Assembly: GCA_030682575.1 (NCBI GenBank)
Contig: JAUXNX010000012.1
Location: forward strand, 186,001-250,000
From: Gammaproteobacteria bacterium
GTDB taxonomy: Bacteria; Pseudomonadota; Gammaproteobacteria; Pseudomonadales; Pseudohongiellaceae
Direction: 5' to 3'
DNA length: 64,000 bases
The notes below the pieces were generated by a model. It saw nothing but the letters and a program-made list of their open reading frames with translations. It made no database searches and was not told where the DNA came from. Shown here in pieces: positions 19,483 through 27,035 of the stretch (positions within the stretch are counted from its first letter, which is position 1; the number at the start of each line of letters is the position of its first letter). The position numbers were made by a program, and so were the translations under genes.

Positions 19483-20034
19483 TTGAACGTATTCGAATAC
19501 ATCATGGTACTCATGACCTTGGTATTGGGCCTCGGCATGACCGAGAACCTCAAATCCATCGCCAATATCAACTTGCGACATTCGTCGGGGGAACCCTTCA
19601 CGTTTCTTGGCTACTTTGTCGCGATCATCCTTTTGCAGTTGGACTATTGGCACACGATCTGGCTCGTATCCGATCGCACATCATGGGTGCTGATGGACAT
19701 ATTGATCTGGTTTTACCTGCCGGTGTCGCTGTATCTGTCAGGTGCGTTTTTCAGCAAGGCACTTTTGATGAGTGATACTTCGCGGGACAGCACCGTTCGC
19801 GTCGCAATCCTGGTTCTGTATTCATGGGTGGCGACGATGTCGCTGACGGGGCTATTGTATTTCGACATAGGGCTGTTCGAGATTCGCTTGTTCGGGCCTC
19901 TTCTGTTCCTGGTCGTCTGTTTATCCTTGCGATTCTTTCGCATCAATCCCAAGCTGTATCCATTGTCCAGTTTAGGCACGTTGCTGTTCAGCCTGTACTT
20001 TCTCATTTTCATTGGGGCGGATGAGATTCAGTGA
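19483..20034 (+). CDS. Multi-pass membrane protein of unknown function
   Basis: The protein has 183 residues with about five to six hydrophobic segments and short loops, beginning MNVFEYIMVLMTLVLGLGMT. Similar N-termini (FEYI..L..IVLGLG) are common in uncharacterised bacterial membrane proteins. The start is TTG at 19483, with ACGGAG seven bases upstream. No catalytic motif is visible. It stands between two minus-strand arsenic-related units and converges with the Usp-ArsC gene. Whether it has anything to do with arsenic is unknown. Confidence 0.7.
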   Translation: MNVFEYIMVLMTLVLGLGMTENLKSIANINLRHSSGEPFTFLGYFVAIILLQLDYWHTIWLVSDRTSWVLMDILIWFYLPVSLYLSGAFFSKALLMSDTSRDSTVRVAILVLYSWVATMSLTGLLYFDIGLFEIRLFGPLLFLVVCLSLRFFRINPKLYPLSSLGTLLFSLYFLIFIGADEIQ

Positions 20035-20093
20035 GTTCGTCACGGTCTCTGCCTGCACAGTCTCAGCCTGACTGCCGTCCATGCAATACAGCG

Positions 20094-21410
20094 TCAACCG
20101 AGGCGATCCACCATCTCGGCAAGAATTTCTACGCGCATGCGAATTTGATCCCGGGCAGCAGCAAAGCTTGCAGCAAGCTCCTCCTCAGTCGAATTGGATT
20201 GGTGGCCGGATGGCTCCGCAATTGGCCAGTGAAGCTGCCTGATATGTCCAGGCAGCAGAGGACACACCTCTTCCGCACACATTGTTATCACCAGGTCGAC
20301 GTTGCTGATGTCAACGTCATTGATATGCTTGGAATAGTGGTGACTGATATCGATACCAATTTCCTTCATGGCCGCCACTGCGTGTGGGTTGAGCTCTGAA
20401 GGCTCGGAGCCGGCGCTGACCACCTCGATCCGGGGTCCCAGCAGCTTGCGGGCAAATCCCTCGGCCATCTGACTGCGGGCCGAGTTGGCGACACACACGA
20501 AAAGGATGCGATTGATGGCGCCCTGGGCAGCGTTGTCAGTGGTCTTGCGTTGCCCCCGCTCCTGAAAAGGCACTACCAGTACCGGGCGACGGGCAGTCTC
20601 ACATATTCTGGCAGCGGTGGAGCCGATGATCTTGCTTACGTGTTGGCCATCACCCTGTTTGCCCACAATGATCAAAGTGCAAGTTCTGTTGGCTGCGACC
20701 TCAGAGATGCTCTCACTGGGCTTGCCTTCCTGCATCAACAGACTCACCTGTGCAGCCTGCACCGGTAGCCGTTTGCGCATATCCTCAAGGGCCGCGTTCA
20801 CCATGAGAGGCCAGGCAGGAATGGTGGTCAGAGCGCTTGGCGTCAAAACCGTAAGAATATCTGCCTGAAGGGCTCTCGGGGCCAGTCCTGCAAAAATCCT
20901 TTCCGCAGCTGAAGCGTATTTGGACAGATCCGTTGCCAGCAAGACATGATCAAGGGTGTGAGTGCAGACCGCATCAAAACGCCTGGACTCTTCGGAACCG
21001 GGTTCCACCCATTCAAGCAGCACCGGTCTGGTCGCCTTGTGTATCACCTCGCGGGCAACACTGCCCAGGAACAGGCTGCGGAGCCGAGTATGTCCCCGCG
21101 AACCGATCACGATCAGGTCGGCATCGACTTCAGCAGCAGCCTCCAGAACCTGATCAGCCACACTGCCACCGGAGTTGCGCACCATAACGCTTACCTCAAG
21201 ACCTGCTTCCCGCAGTGGGGCAGCCCCCTTCTCCAGCCATGCATGGTAATCATCCTCATGCCCATAGCTGACAAACCGGTTGAATCCCAACTGTATTACA
21301 TGGACAAGCGTGACCGTGTTGACACCCCAATTCATGAGGTCGGGGATGCAGTCCAGAATTGGCTGCTCAGCCGGTGAGAGATCTACAGCAACAAGCGCGG
21401 ATGCAAACAT
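20094..21410 (-). CDS. Fusion protein: two universal stress domains plus arsenate reductase
   Basis: The protein has 438 residues. Residues about 1-140 and 150-285 are two Usp domains; the nucleotide-loop pattern is visible in LIVIGSRGHTRLRSLFLGSVA and LIIVGKQGDG...KIIGSTA. Residues about 300-438 form a low-molecular-weight phosphatase/ArsC domain with the P-loop CVANSARSQMAEG. A second cysteine pair lies in ITMCAEEVCPLLPG, as in thioredoxin-coupled arsenate reductases. I chose the ATG at 21410, with GAGGTG before it. An in-frame ATG eight codons upstream lacks a site. The shared promoter element ties it to acr3: arsenate reduction here, arsenite export there. Confidence 0.88.
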   Translation of the reverse strand: MFASALVAVDLSPAEQPILDCIPDLMNWGVNTVTLVHVIQLGFNRFVSYGHEDDYHAWLEKGAAPLREAGLEVSVMVRNSGGSVADQVLEAAAEVDADLIVIGSRGHTRLRSLFLGSVAREVIHKATRPVLLEWVEPGSEESRRFDAVCTHTLDHVLLATDLSKYASAAERIFAGLAPRALQADILTVLTPSALTTIPAWPLMVNAALEDMRKRLPVQAAQVSLLMQEGKPSESISEVAANRTCTLIIVGKQGDGQHVSKIIGSTAARICETARRPVLVVPFQERGQRKTTDNAAQGAINRILFVCVANSARSQMAEGFARKLLGPRIEVVSAGSEPSELNPHAVAAMKEIGIDISHHYSKHINDVDISNVDLVITMCAEEVCPLLPGHIRQLHWPIAEPSGHQSNSTEEELAASFAAARDQIRMRVEILAEMVDRLG

Positions 21411-21453
21411 GGGAATGTCACCTCGGTTGGCCATACAAAAGGGTAAACGGCGA

Positions 21454-21495
21454 ATTGTATCGCCATGGATCGGATTGATCGTTGCGTGGCGTCAA
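21454..21495 (-). promoter_or_regulatory. Usp-ArsC promoter with 26-bp shared element
   Basis: On the minus strand the 26-bp element (21470-21495) begins TTGACGCCACGCAACG and ends CAATCCGA. Ten nt later comes the TACAAT -10 box (21454-21459). It matches the acr3 copy at 24 of 26 bases with identical spacing to the -10 box. The -10 box is about 44 nt before the chosen start. Confidence 0.7.
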
Positions 21496-21529
21496 CGAAC
21501 ACATCAAGCAGAAATGAAGCCGGGTGGTG

Positions 21530-21850
21530 CTACACGCAGTTGATGCAGAATTCCGTCCACGGCAACGCGCCCAGGCGCTGTTCACCGATGGCCTCGCCGC
21601 ACTTGTTGCAACGCTCGTAGTCGCCGCTGTCGATGCGCTGCAATGCCCTGTCAATCTGTTGCAACTGCTGCTGTCCCTCCTGTTCCAGAAACTGCACCAC
21701 CTGATCATTGCCGGTCTCCACGACCTGTTCGTGAAAGTTCGGGCTCACCTCTTCCTCGCGGCCACGAATGTGCTTGTGGGCGCGTTCAAGCCTGCCCTCA
21801 AGTTCGGTTCTGGTGTCAAGAAGTCGCTGTCTGGCGTGTTGCAAATTCAT
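21530..21850 (-). CDS. DksA/TraR-family zinc-finger protein
   Basis: The protein has 106 residues with a long N-terminal helical part and a C-terminal four-cysteine zinc finger, CNKCGEAI...FCINC. DksA/TraR proteins bind the RNA polymerase secondary channel. This short form lacks the full DksA coiled-coil length and resembles the small TraR-like regulators. The ATG at 21850 is preceded by GGAGAA; an upstream start eight codons earlier is less well placed. It lies between fnr and the Usp-ArsC gene on the same strand. Confidence 0.85.
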   Translation of the reverse strand: MNLQHARQRLLDTRTELEGRLERAHKHIRGREEEVSPNFHEQVVETGNDQVVQFLEQEGQQQLQQIDRALQRIDSGDYERCNKCGEAIGEQRLGALPWTEFCINCV

Positions 21851-21927
21851 TGAATGTTCTCCGGTATTTCTCATTGAGAGAGAAAGACAGATAGCAGGTT
21901 TCGGCAGCGCATTCCACCATTCCTTGT

Positions 21928-22707
21928 TTAACCTGCCTTTTGCAGGAGCCGACCTTCGGGGTTGCCCTCGGCCAGCCTCGTCAGTGCTGCGCGGTTGAGA
22001 ATCCGCACCTCTCTTCCGCTCACCGCCAGATAGCCTTCGGTGACGAACTGAGTGAACAGTCGGCTGACGGTCTCAAGTACCAGATTCAGATGATTGGCAA
22101 TATCAATGCGGCTCATGCACAGCCGAAACGCATCGCGTTGGTAACCACATTTGCCCATGCGTTCAGATACATCGAGCAGAAAGGCAGCAAGGTGCCGTTT
22201 GGCATCCATTTTCCCGAGATCGAAAATACTGCTGCGTTGTCGGCCAATGACCGCGCTCATTAGTTTGACCAGAGTCAGTATCGAGGTTGTGCTGACAGTG
22301 TTGCTGGGGGTAGACGAAGTTTCAGCTGTGAAAAGTGCCAATGGAATCCGGCACAGGCTGCTGCTATCCAGGGCTATGGTGGTGTCGCCGTAGCAATCCG
22401 CCTCAATACCCTCCATGCCGAATATTTCCCCCGGGAAGTGAAAACCTGTGACCTGCACATCGCCATTCCTGCCCACAAACGTACTCTTGAAGAAGCCGGA
22501 GCGGACCATGTACAAACCATCGAATCTCTGCCCGGCTTTGACCACTGTTTCATTACCACGAAAGGTTCTCGGGATAGCCCTGACAGTCGCATTTCCTGAT
22601 GCCATCAACTCGTTGGCCGGACACTGCGTCCGCTTCTGGCACGTCGTGCAGCCAGCCGTCTGAAGGCTGCTTCTTCTGATTGTTATGCATTCGACTTTAC
22701 TGTCCAT
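21928..22707 (-). CDS. fnr: Fnr-type oxygen-responsive regulator
   Basis: The 259-residue Crp/Fnr protein has cysteines at 20, 23 and 29 (CTTCQKRTQC), matching the spacing of E. coli Fnr. A fourth lies at 119 in SSLCRIP, where Fnr has C122, so a 4Fe-4S oxygen sensor is likely. The cAMP-binding-like barrel follows. The C-terminal helix-turn-helix has ETVSRLF, with the Glu-x2-Ser-Arg pattern that reads TTGAT half-sites. It probably governs anaerobic or stress genes. A near-consensus site lies before ppsA. It is divergent from the FixJ-like cluster. Confidence 0.9.
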   Translation of the reverse strand: MDSKVECITIRRSSLQTAGCTTCQKRTQCPANELMASGNATVRAIPRTFRGNETVVKAGQRFDGLYMVRSGFFKSTFVGRNGDVQVTGFHFPGEIFGMEGIEADCYGDTTIALDSSSLCRIPLALFTAETSSTPSNTVSTTSILTLVKLMSAVIGRQRSSIFDLGKMDAKRHLAAFLLDVSERMGKCGYQRDAFRLCMSRIDIANHLNLVLETVSRLFTQFVTEGYLAVSGREVRILNRAALTRLAEGNPEGRLLQKAG

Positions 22708-22780
22708 GTGCTGCGCTCCGCTGTGAGAATAGGTAGGAATCGGAGCAAACTATAGGAAACAGTGCCCATTCGCGAAATCC

Positions 22781-22798
22781 GTACTTACATCTAAGTAC
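22781..22798. promoter_or_regulatory. Perfect 7-bp inverted repeat between fnr and the FixJ cluster
   Basis: GTACTTA and TAAGTAC flank CATC, followed a few bases on by another TACGTAAG. The dyad lies 73 nt before fnr and 125 nt before the first gene of the FixJ-like cluster. It could bind the NarL/FixJ-type regulator encoded at 23202-23822; this is inference from position. Confidence 0.5.
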
Positions 22799-22923
22799 CA
22801 ATACGTAAGAAGGAAATCCAACCCCAGAGAGACTCCCACACCGCAGCAGGACTCCGAGAGCGGTTCCCTATTCCCCAGTGCTATGTCAGACTGCGGGCTC
22901 CGCCAGCCTTGGAAACGTATGCG

Positions 22924-23205
22924 ATGAGCAATCGACAAGTCCCACAACAAATGGGTGCGGCGGAAGTTTCGCGACTGATTTTCCTGCTGCACGAATTGAG
23001 TCAGCCCCTGACGGCGATCCAGAATTATGCCCATGCGGGGTGTGCCATGCTGGCGAGTGACAACGCCGACCATACAGTATTATTGTCCCTGTTCGAGAAG
23101 ATCTCCGAGCAATCCTTGCGCGGCAACCGGACCAGTAACGAGCTGAGTGCCCTTGTGCGCTCATCCGGGGTTACGGCCGAAGACGACCAGGTCAGGACAC
23201 CATGA
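22924..23205 (+). CDS. Lone histidine-kinase dimerisation (DHp) domain
   Basis: The protein has 93 residues. RLIFLLHELSQPLTAIQNYAHAG is a canonical H-box of the FixL/HELxQPL type. The second helix (KISEQSLRGNRTSNELSALV) follows, and then the protein ends with no ATPase domain. It could be phosphorylated in trans by the hybrid kinase two genes downstream, or be a remnant of a FixL-like kinase. The start at 22924 is chosen over a TTG at 22909. Its stop overlaps the next start (ATGA), so production is coupled to the response regulator. Confidence 0.75.
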   Translation: MSNRQVPQQMGAAEVSRLIFLLHELSQPLTAIQNYAHAGCAMLASDNADHTVLLSLFEKISEQSLRGNRTSNELSALVRSSGVTAEDDQVRTP

Positions 23206-23822
23206 TGAAGTCTGTTCAGGTTGTTCATATTGTCGATGACGATGAAGCGGTCAGTGATTCGCTGCAACTCTTCCTGCAAGCAGCCGGGCTGAACACCGTG
23301 ACCTATAGCAGCGCGCAGGACTTTCTCGACGCCTATCGCCATGAGCACGCAGGCTGCCTGCTTCTGGACATCCACATGCCGGACATGTCAGGCCTGCATC
23401 TGCAACAAGAACTGCTGGCGGTGGGTTCGACTTTGCCCATCATTTTTGTAACAGGTCACGCCAGTGTCAGTACTGCCGTACAGGCACTGAAGGCTGGGGC
23501 CTTCGATTTTATCGAAAAACCTTTCGACAACCTGCAACTGCTCGGCATGGTCAATCGTGCACTTGAGCAGGACCGGCAGAATCGCGCCCTCCTGGTCCAA
23601 CAGACAGCGGTGCAGGAACGCCTGCAGGCCCTGACACCTCGCGAAACAGAGGTGCTGGATTACCTTCTCAATGGCAAGGCGACCAAAGTCATTGCGTTGG
23701 AGCTGGAGCTCAGTCACCGCACCGTGGAGATCTACCGCGCCAACGTCATGCAGAAGATGCAAAGCCGCTCCATTGCTCATCTGGTGAAAATGGTGAGTGG
23801 GTTCCATGTCAACCCGCATTGA
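23202..23822 (+). CDS. FixJ-like response regulator
   Basis: The 206-residue protein has a receiver domain with VDDDE near residues 11-15 and phosphoacceptor D56 (LLLDIHMPDMSG). A NarL/FixJ helix-turn-helix follows, with the signature LTPRETEVLDYLLNGKATKVIALELELSHRTVEIYRANVM from about residue 142. It is a DNA-binding transcriptional regulator. It overlaps both neighbours, so the three signalling genes are one unit. Phosphodonors could be the lone DHp protein and/or the hybrid kinase. Confidence 0.92.
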   Translation: MMKSVQVVHIVDDDEAVSDSLQLFLQAAGLNTVTYSSAQDFLDAYRHEHAGCLLLDIHMPDMSGLHLQQELLAVGSTLPIIFVTGHASVSTAVQALKAGAFDFIEKPFDNLQLLGMVNRALEQDRQNRALLVQQTAVQERLQALTPRETEVLDYLLNGKATKVIALELELSHRTVEIYRANVMQKMQSRSIAHLVKMVSGFHVNPH

Positions 23823-25347
23823 AACAAGCCTCGTTTCGGCAATCGAAGACCAACTCACCGCCGTCATCGAATCCACCCCGGATCCCTTCATCATTGTCGA
23901 ACCTGACGGCACCATCCAGCGCGTCAACCGCCAGGCGGAGCTCTTTTTCGGTTACAACCGTGACGAGTTGATCGGTCTGTCCTACAAGATTCTGGTGCCG
24001 GACCGGTTCCGCAGACAGCACGATGTCTTCACGCGCAAATATCGGGAGCAACCGGAAATGCGTGAGATGGGCAGCGGCCTGGAATTGGTATGCCTGCACC
24101 GCTCGGGTGTTGAAATACCAGTCGAGATCGGGCTGAGCCCGATAGTGGCGAAAAACGGTTCCACCATCATGGTGCGTTTCCGCGACATCCGCGGAGATAT
24201 TGAGAAGCAACGGGTGTTGCGAGACGCGCTGCAAGAATCCGATGAGGCCAGCCGTACCAAGACGCGGTTTCTCGCCGCCGCCAGTCACGATCTGCGCCAG
24301 CCCCTGCAGTCGATCAGCATGTACCTGGGTGTGCTGACAGAATTGACAAGTGACAGGGATATCACCGCCGTCATTGAAAAGTGCCAGGACTCCGTCGAAG
24401 CCACTAACCGACTACTGGATGCTTTGCTCAACATCACCAAACTGGAATCCGGCAAGGTACAGCCTGAATTCAGTGACTTCGACATCCGCACCCTGCTGGA
24501 ACAGATGCGAAACATTGAAGCACTGAGCGCGCGGGAGAAGCGTCAACAACTGGTCATCGTCAATTCCAGCGCCACGGTGCGCTCGGATCCCGCACTGCTC
24601 GGACAACTGATTACCAATTACGTCGCCAATGCCATCAGATACACGCCACCCGGAGGCCACATCGTGGTGGGGTGCCGCCGGTTGACCGGCCATTTACGGA
24701 TTGAGGTCTGTGACAATGGCCCCGGCATACCTTCCAGAGAACTGGATAGCATCTTCGATGAATACCGGCAACTGGAAGATGAAGGACAATTGCGTGGCAA
24801 GGGGCTCGGGCTCGGGCTCGGGCTGTCCATCGTCAAGTTGATTGCGGAGCTGCTCGGGCTCACACTGGAAGTCCGGTCAACGCCGGGTAAAGGTTCCTGC
24901 TTCAGCGTTCTGGTGCCACTGGCCGCAAGGCAGCTCGGACGTCGTCCGCTGCCAGTCAAGACGGACCCCATCAAGCGCAAAAGTACCGGGTGTATCCTGT
25001 TGATCGACGACGATGCCGCCGTGCTGGATTCCACCCGGCTGTTCCTGCAACTGTCCGGGTTTACGGTGCTGGCGGCCAAGAACTCGCAGGAAGCCATGGC
25101 CGCGATTGCCGGGACTGCACCCGAACTGATCATCACTGACTACAGTCTTGCCCAGAAGGAGAACGGCATAGAACTGCTGGGCCGATTGCGAGCCGTGCTC
25201 AAACGCGATGTGCCTGCGATCATCATCACCGGCGACACGTCCGAGCTGAGCAGCCAGACAGCGCTGCCACTCGATTGTGATTTACTGCGCAAACCGGTAG
25301 ATGTCCACACATTGATGTTCTTGCTGGAGAACAAGCTCGGCAGTTGA
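23806..25347 (+). CDS. PAS-containing hybrid histidine kinase
   Basis: The protein has 513 residues with no transmembrane segment, so it is a cytoplasmic sensor. A PAS domain (about 12-130, with ESTPDPFIIVEPDGTIQRVN) is followed by HisKA with ASHDLRQPLQSISMYLG near 155. HATPase boxes follow, with CDNGPGIPSRELDSIFDEYRQ and a duplicated glycine run GKGLGLGLGLSIVK. A C-terminal receiver carries DDDAAVLDS and acceptor Asp in ELIITDYSLAQ. The ATG at 23806 lies inside the end of the FixJ gene; a GTG at 23797 is the alternative. The signal is unknown. Confidence 0.92.
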   Translation: MSTRIETSLVSAIEDQLTAVIESTPDPFIIVEPDGTIQRVNRQAELFFGYNRDELIGLSYKILVPDRFRRQHDVFTRKYREQPEMREMGSGLELVCLHRSGVEIPVEIGLSPIVAKNGSTIMVRFRDIRGDIEKQRVLRDALQESDEASRTKTRFLAAASHDLRQPLQSISMYLGVLTELTSDRDITAVIEKCQDSVEATNRLLDALLNITKLESGKVQPEFSDFDIRTLLEQMRNIEALSAREKRQQLVIVNSSATVRSDPALLGQLITNYVANAIRYTPPGGHIVVGCRRLTGHLRIEVCDNGPGIPSRELDSIFDEYRQLEDEGQLRGKGLGLGLGLSIVKLIAELLGLTLEVRSTPGKGSCFSVLVPLAARQLGRRPLPVKTDPIKRKSTGCILLIDDDAAVLDSTRLFLQLSGFTVLAAKNSQEAMAAIAGTAPELIITDYSLAQKENGIELLGRLRAVLKRDVPAIIITGDTSELSSQTALPLDCDLLRKPVDVHTLMFLLENKLGS

Positions 25348-25382
25348 TCCCCCTCCTCACTATCGCGAAAAAGGCTGGTACT

Positions 25383-26756
25383 TCACCACGCAGAATCGCC
25401 ATCGATGTCTGAACGCCCGGAGGCATCAGCCACCGACGAGGAACCACCCGTCAAGAGAAAAAATGCAGTCACACGTGTCGGAGCACTGACCGCCGAGGAG
25501 AGCCTTGCCAATTGCTCTTCCACCGCCACGCGCGACAGCATCTCCTGTGTCACCAGCACCACTCCTTTGGGAGACACCGTGAAGCGCCTGGCATCATCCT
25601 CCGCGTCATAACCAATCACCGAGCCGGGCGGTATGTGACAGCCGGTGTCGATGATGGCCCGGCGGATGCGACAGTTCCTGCCGATCACTGCGTTGTCCAG
25701 CACGATGCATTCTTCAAGGTCCGAACAACTCTGGGCGTGCACATTGTTGAACAACACGGAGGTTTTCACTCTGGTGCCGGACACGATGCACCCGGCCGAT
25801 ACCAGAGAGTCGAGCGCCATGCCGCGCCGACCATCATCATCGAAGACGAACTTGGCTGGCGGCAACTGCTCCTGACAAGTCCAGATCGGCCAATCCCTGT
25901 CATACAGGTTAAGCGCAGGCGTCACCTTGCACAGTTCGAGGTTGCTCTCGTAATAGGAATCCAGCGTGCCTACGTCGCGCCAATAGCCCGGCCTGCCAGT
26001 CCTGGCATCCCGGAAGGGATAGGCGTGGACCCGGGCGTTGCCGATCAGCGAAGGAATGATGTCATGGCCGAAGTCATGTGTGGATGCATCATCGAGCGCA
26101 TCCGCCACAAGTTGCCGATACAGAAATTCGGTATTGAAAACATAGATGCCCATGGACGCCAGTGCGTGGTTTCCCCTGCCGGGCAAGGGCCGGGGAACCA
26201 TGGGTTTTTCCACAAATTCGACGATCGCGTTATCCGCATCAACCCCCATGACCCCGAATGCCGAAGCCTCCGCCACTGGCACTTCAACACAGCCCACGGT
26301 CAAGTCGGCCCCCGAGGCGACGTGTTGGCGGATCATGTCCCCATAATCCATGGTGTATACGTGATCGCCAGCCAGCACCAACACATATTCAGGCCTTCTG
26401 GCCTGGAAGATGTCGAGGTTCTGGAACAACGCATCTGCCGTGCCCTGATACCACTGACACTTGACTCGTTGCTGGGCCGGAATGAGTTCGACAAATTCCC
26501 CGAGTTCCTGTTGCAAAAAACTCCAGCCGCGCTGGATGTGCTGGTTAAGGGAATGAGACTTGTACTGCGTCAGTATGCAGATTTTGCGGATTTCGGAATG
26601 CAGACAGTTTGACAGTGTGAAGTCGATAGTCCGGAATTTCCCACCAAAGGGAATGGCCGGTTTGGCGCACCAGTCGGTCAGGGGCTGCAGGCGTGTACCA
26701 CTACCGCCGGCCAGAATGACCGCCAGCGTATTCTTTACAGGATCCTGGTTTTTCAC
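25383..26756 (-). CDS. glgC: Glucose-1-phosphate adenylyltransferase
   Basis: GlgC makes ADP-glucose from ATP and glucose-1-phosphate for glycogen synthesis. The 457-residue protein starts at GTG 26756 (VKNQDPVKNTLAVILAGG), with a perfect AGGAGG seven bases upstream. The nucleotide loop GGSGTRLQPLTDWCAKPAIPFGGKFR is at residues 17-42. The left-handed helix domain follows. A C-terminal tail of about 40 residues extends past the usual end and is rich in Ser/Ala/Thr. No glgA or glgB lies nearby, so it is an isolated glycogen gene. It converges with the hybrid kinase gene. Confidence 0.95.
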   Translation of the reverse strand: MKNQDPVKNTLAVILAGGSGTRLQPLTDWCAKPAIPFGGKFRTIDFTLSNCLHSEIRKICILTQYKSHSLNQHIQRGWSFLQQELGEFVELIPAQQRVKCQWYQGTADALFQNLDIFQARRPEYVLVLAGDHVYTMDYGDMIRQHVASGADLTVGCVEVPVAEASAFGVMGVDADNAIVEFVEKPMVPRPLPGRGNHALASMGIYVFNTEFLYRQLVADALDDASTHDFGHDIIPSLIGNARVHAYPFRDARTGRPGYWRDVGTLDSYYESNLELCKVTPALNLYDRDWPIWTCQEQLPPAKFVFDDDGRRGMALDSLVSAGCIVSGTRVKTSVLFNNVHAQSCSDLEECIVLDNAVIGRNCRIRRAIIDTGCHIPPGSVIGYDAEDDARRFTVSPKGVVLVTQEMLSRVAVEEQLARLSSAVSAPTRVTAFFLLTGGSSSVADASGRSDIDGDSAW

Positions 26757-26906
26757 TGAGCTACCTCCTCTTAGGAACGGGCCATCCTTCACCCTACTCC
26801 TTTTCCACCGGAGGAAATTGATCTGGCGCAATTGTGGTGTGTGCAGGGCGGGTAGTGCGTTCAAGCGGGCACAGTTTGCAGTTCTTCCGTTTGATGACGA
26901 ATCCGC

Positions 26907-26922
26907 TTCCCGAAATCGGGAA
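26907..26922. promoter_or_regulatory. Perfect dyad, likely activator site of the exporter operon
   Basis: TTCCCGA and TCGGGAA flank AA. The dyad is centred about 120 nt upstream of the predicted sigma-54 transcription start (about 27034), a typical distance for an upstream activator site of an NtrC-family protein such as the one encoded at 31499-32878. Confidence 0.6.
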
Positions 26923-27007
26923 CCATCCTGAGAAACAAACTCCGGCACTGGGAACACAGAGTATTGATTGCCAACTTAATTCTTTTAAAAACAATTGGTT
27001 ATACACC

Positions 27008-27023
27008 TGGCACGGTCTCTGCT
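27008..27023 (+). promoter_or_regulatory. Sigma-54 promoter of the ABC-exporter operon
   Basis: TGGCACG GTCT CTGCT fits the consensus TGGCACG-N4-TTGCW with one mismatch. The invariant GG (27009-27010) and GC (27021-27022) are 10 nt apart. Transcription should begin near 27034, only about 2 nt before the ATG at 27036, so the mRNA may be almost leaderless. Confidence 0.7.
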
Positions 27024-27035
27024 CTATCGTCCTCC

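Noticed and set aside
21470-21495. Fnr box in the Usp-ArsC promoter
   Set aside because: TTGAC and ATCAA are present but 11 nt apart instead of 4, so it does not fit Fnr; it is treated as part of the shared arsenic element.
26860-26875. Second sigma-54 promoter (GGGCACAGTTTGCA) before the exporter operon
   Set aside because: Only 8 nt separate GG from GC; sigma-54 needs 10.
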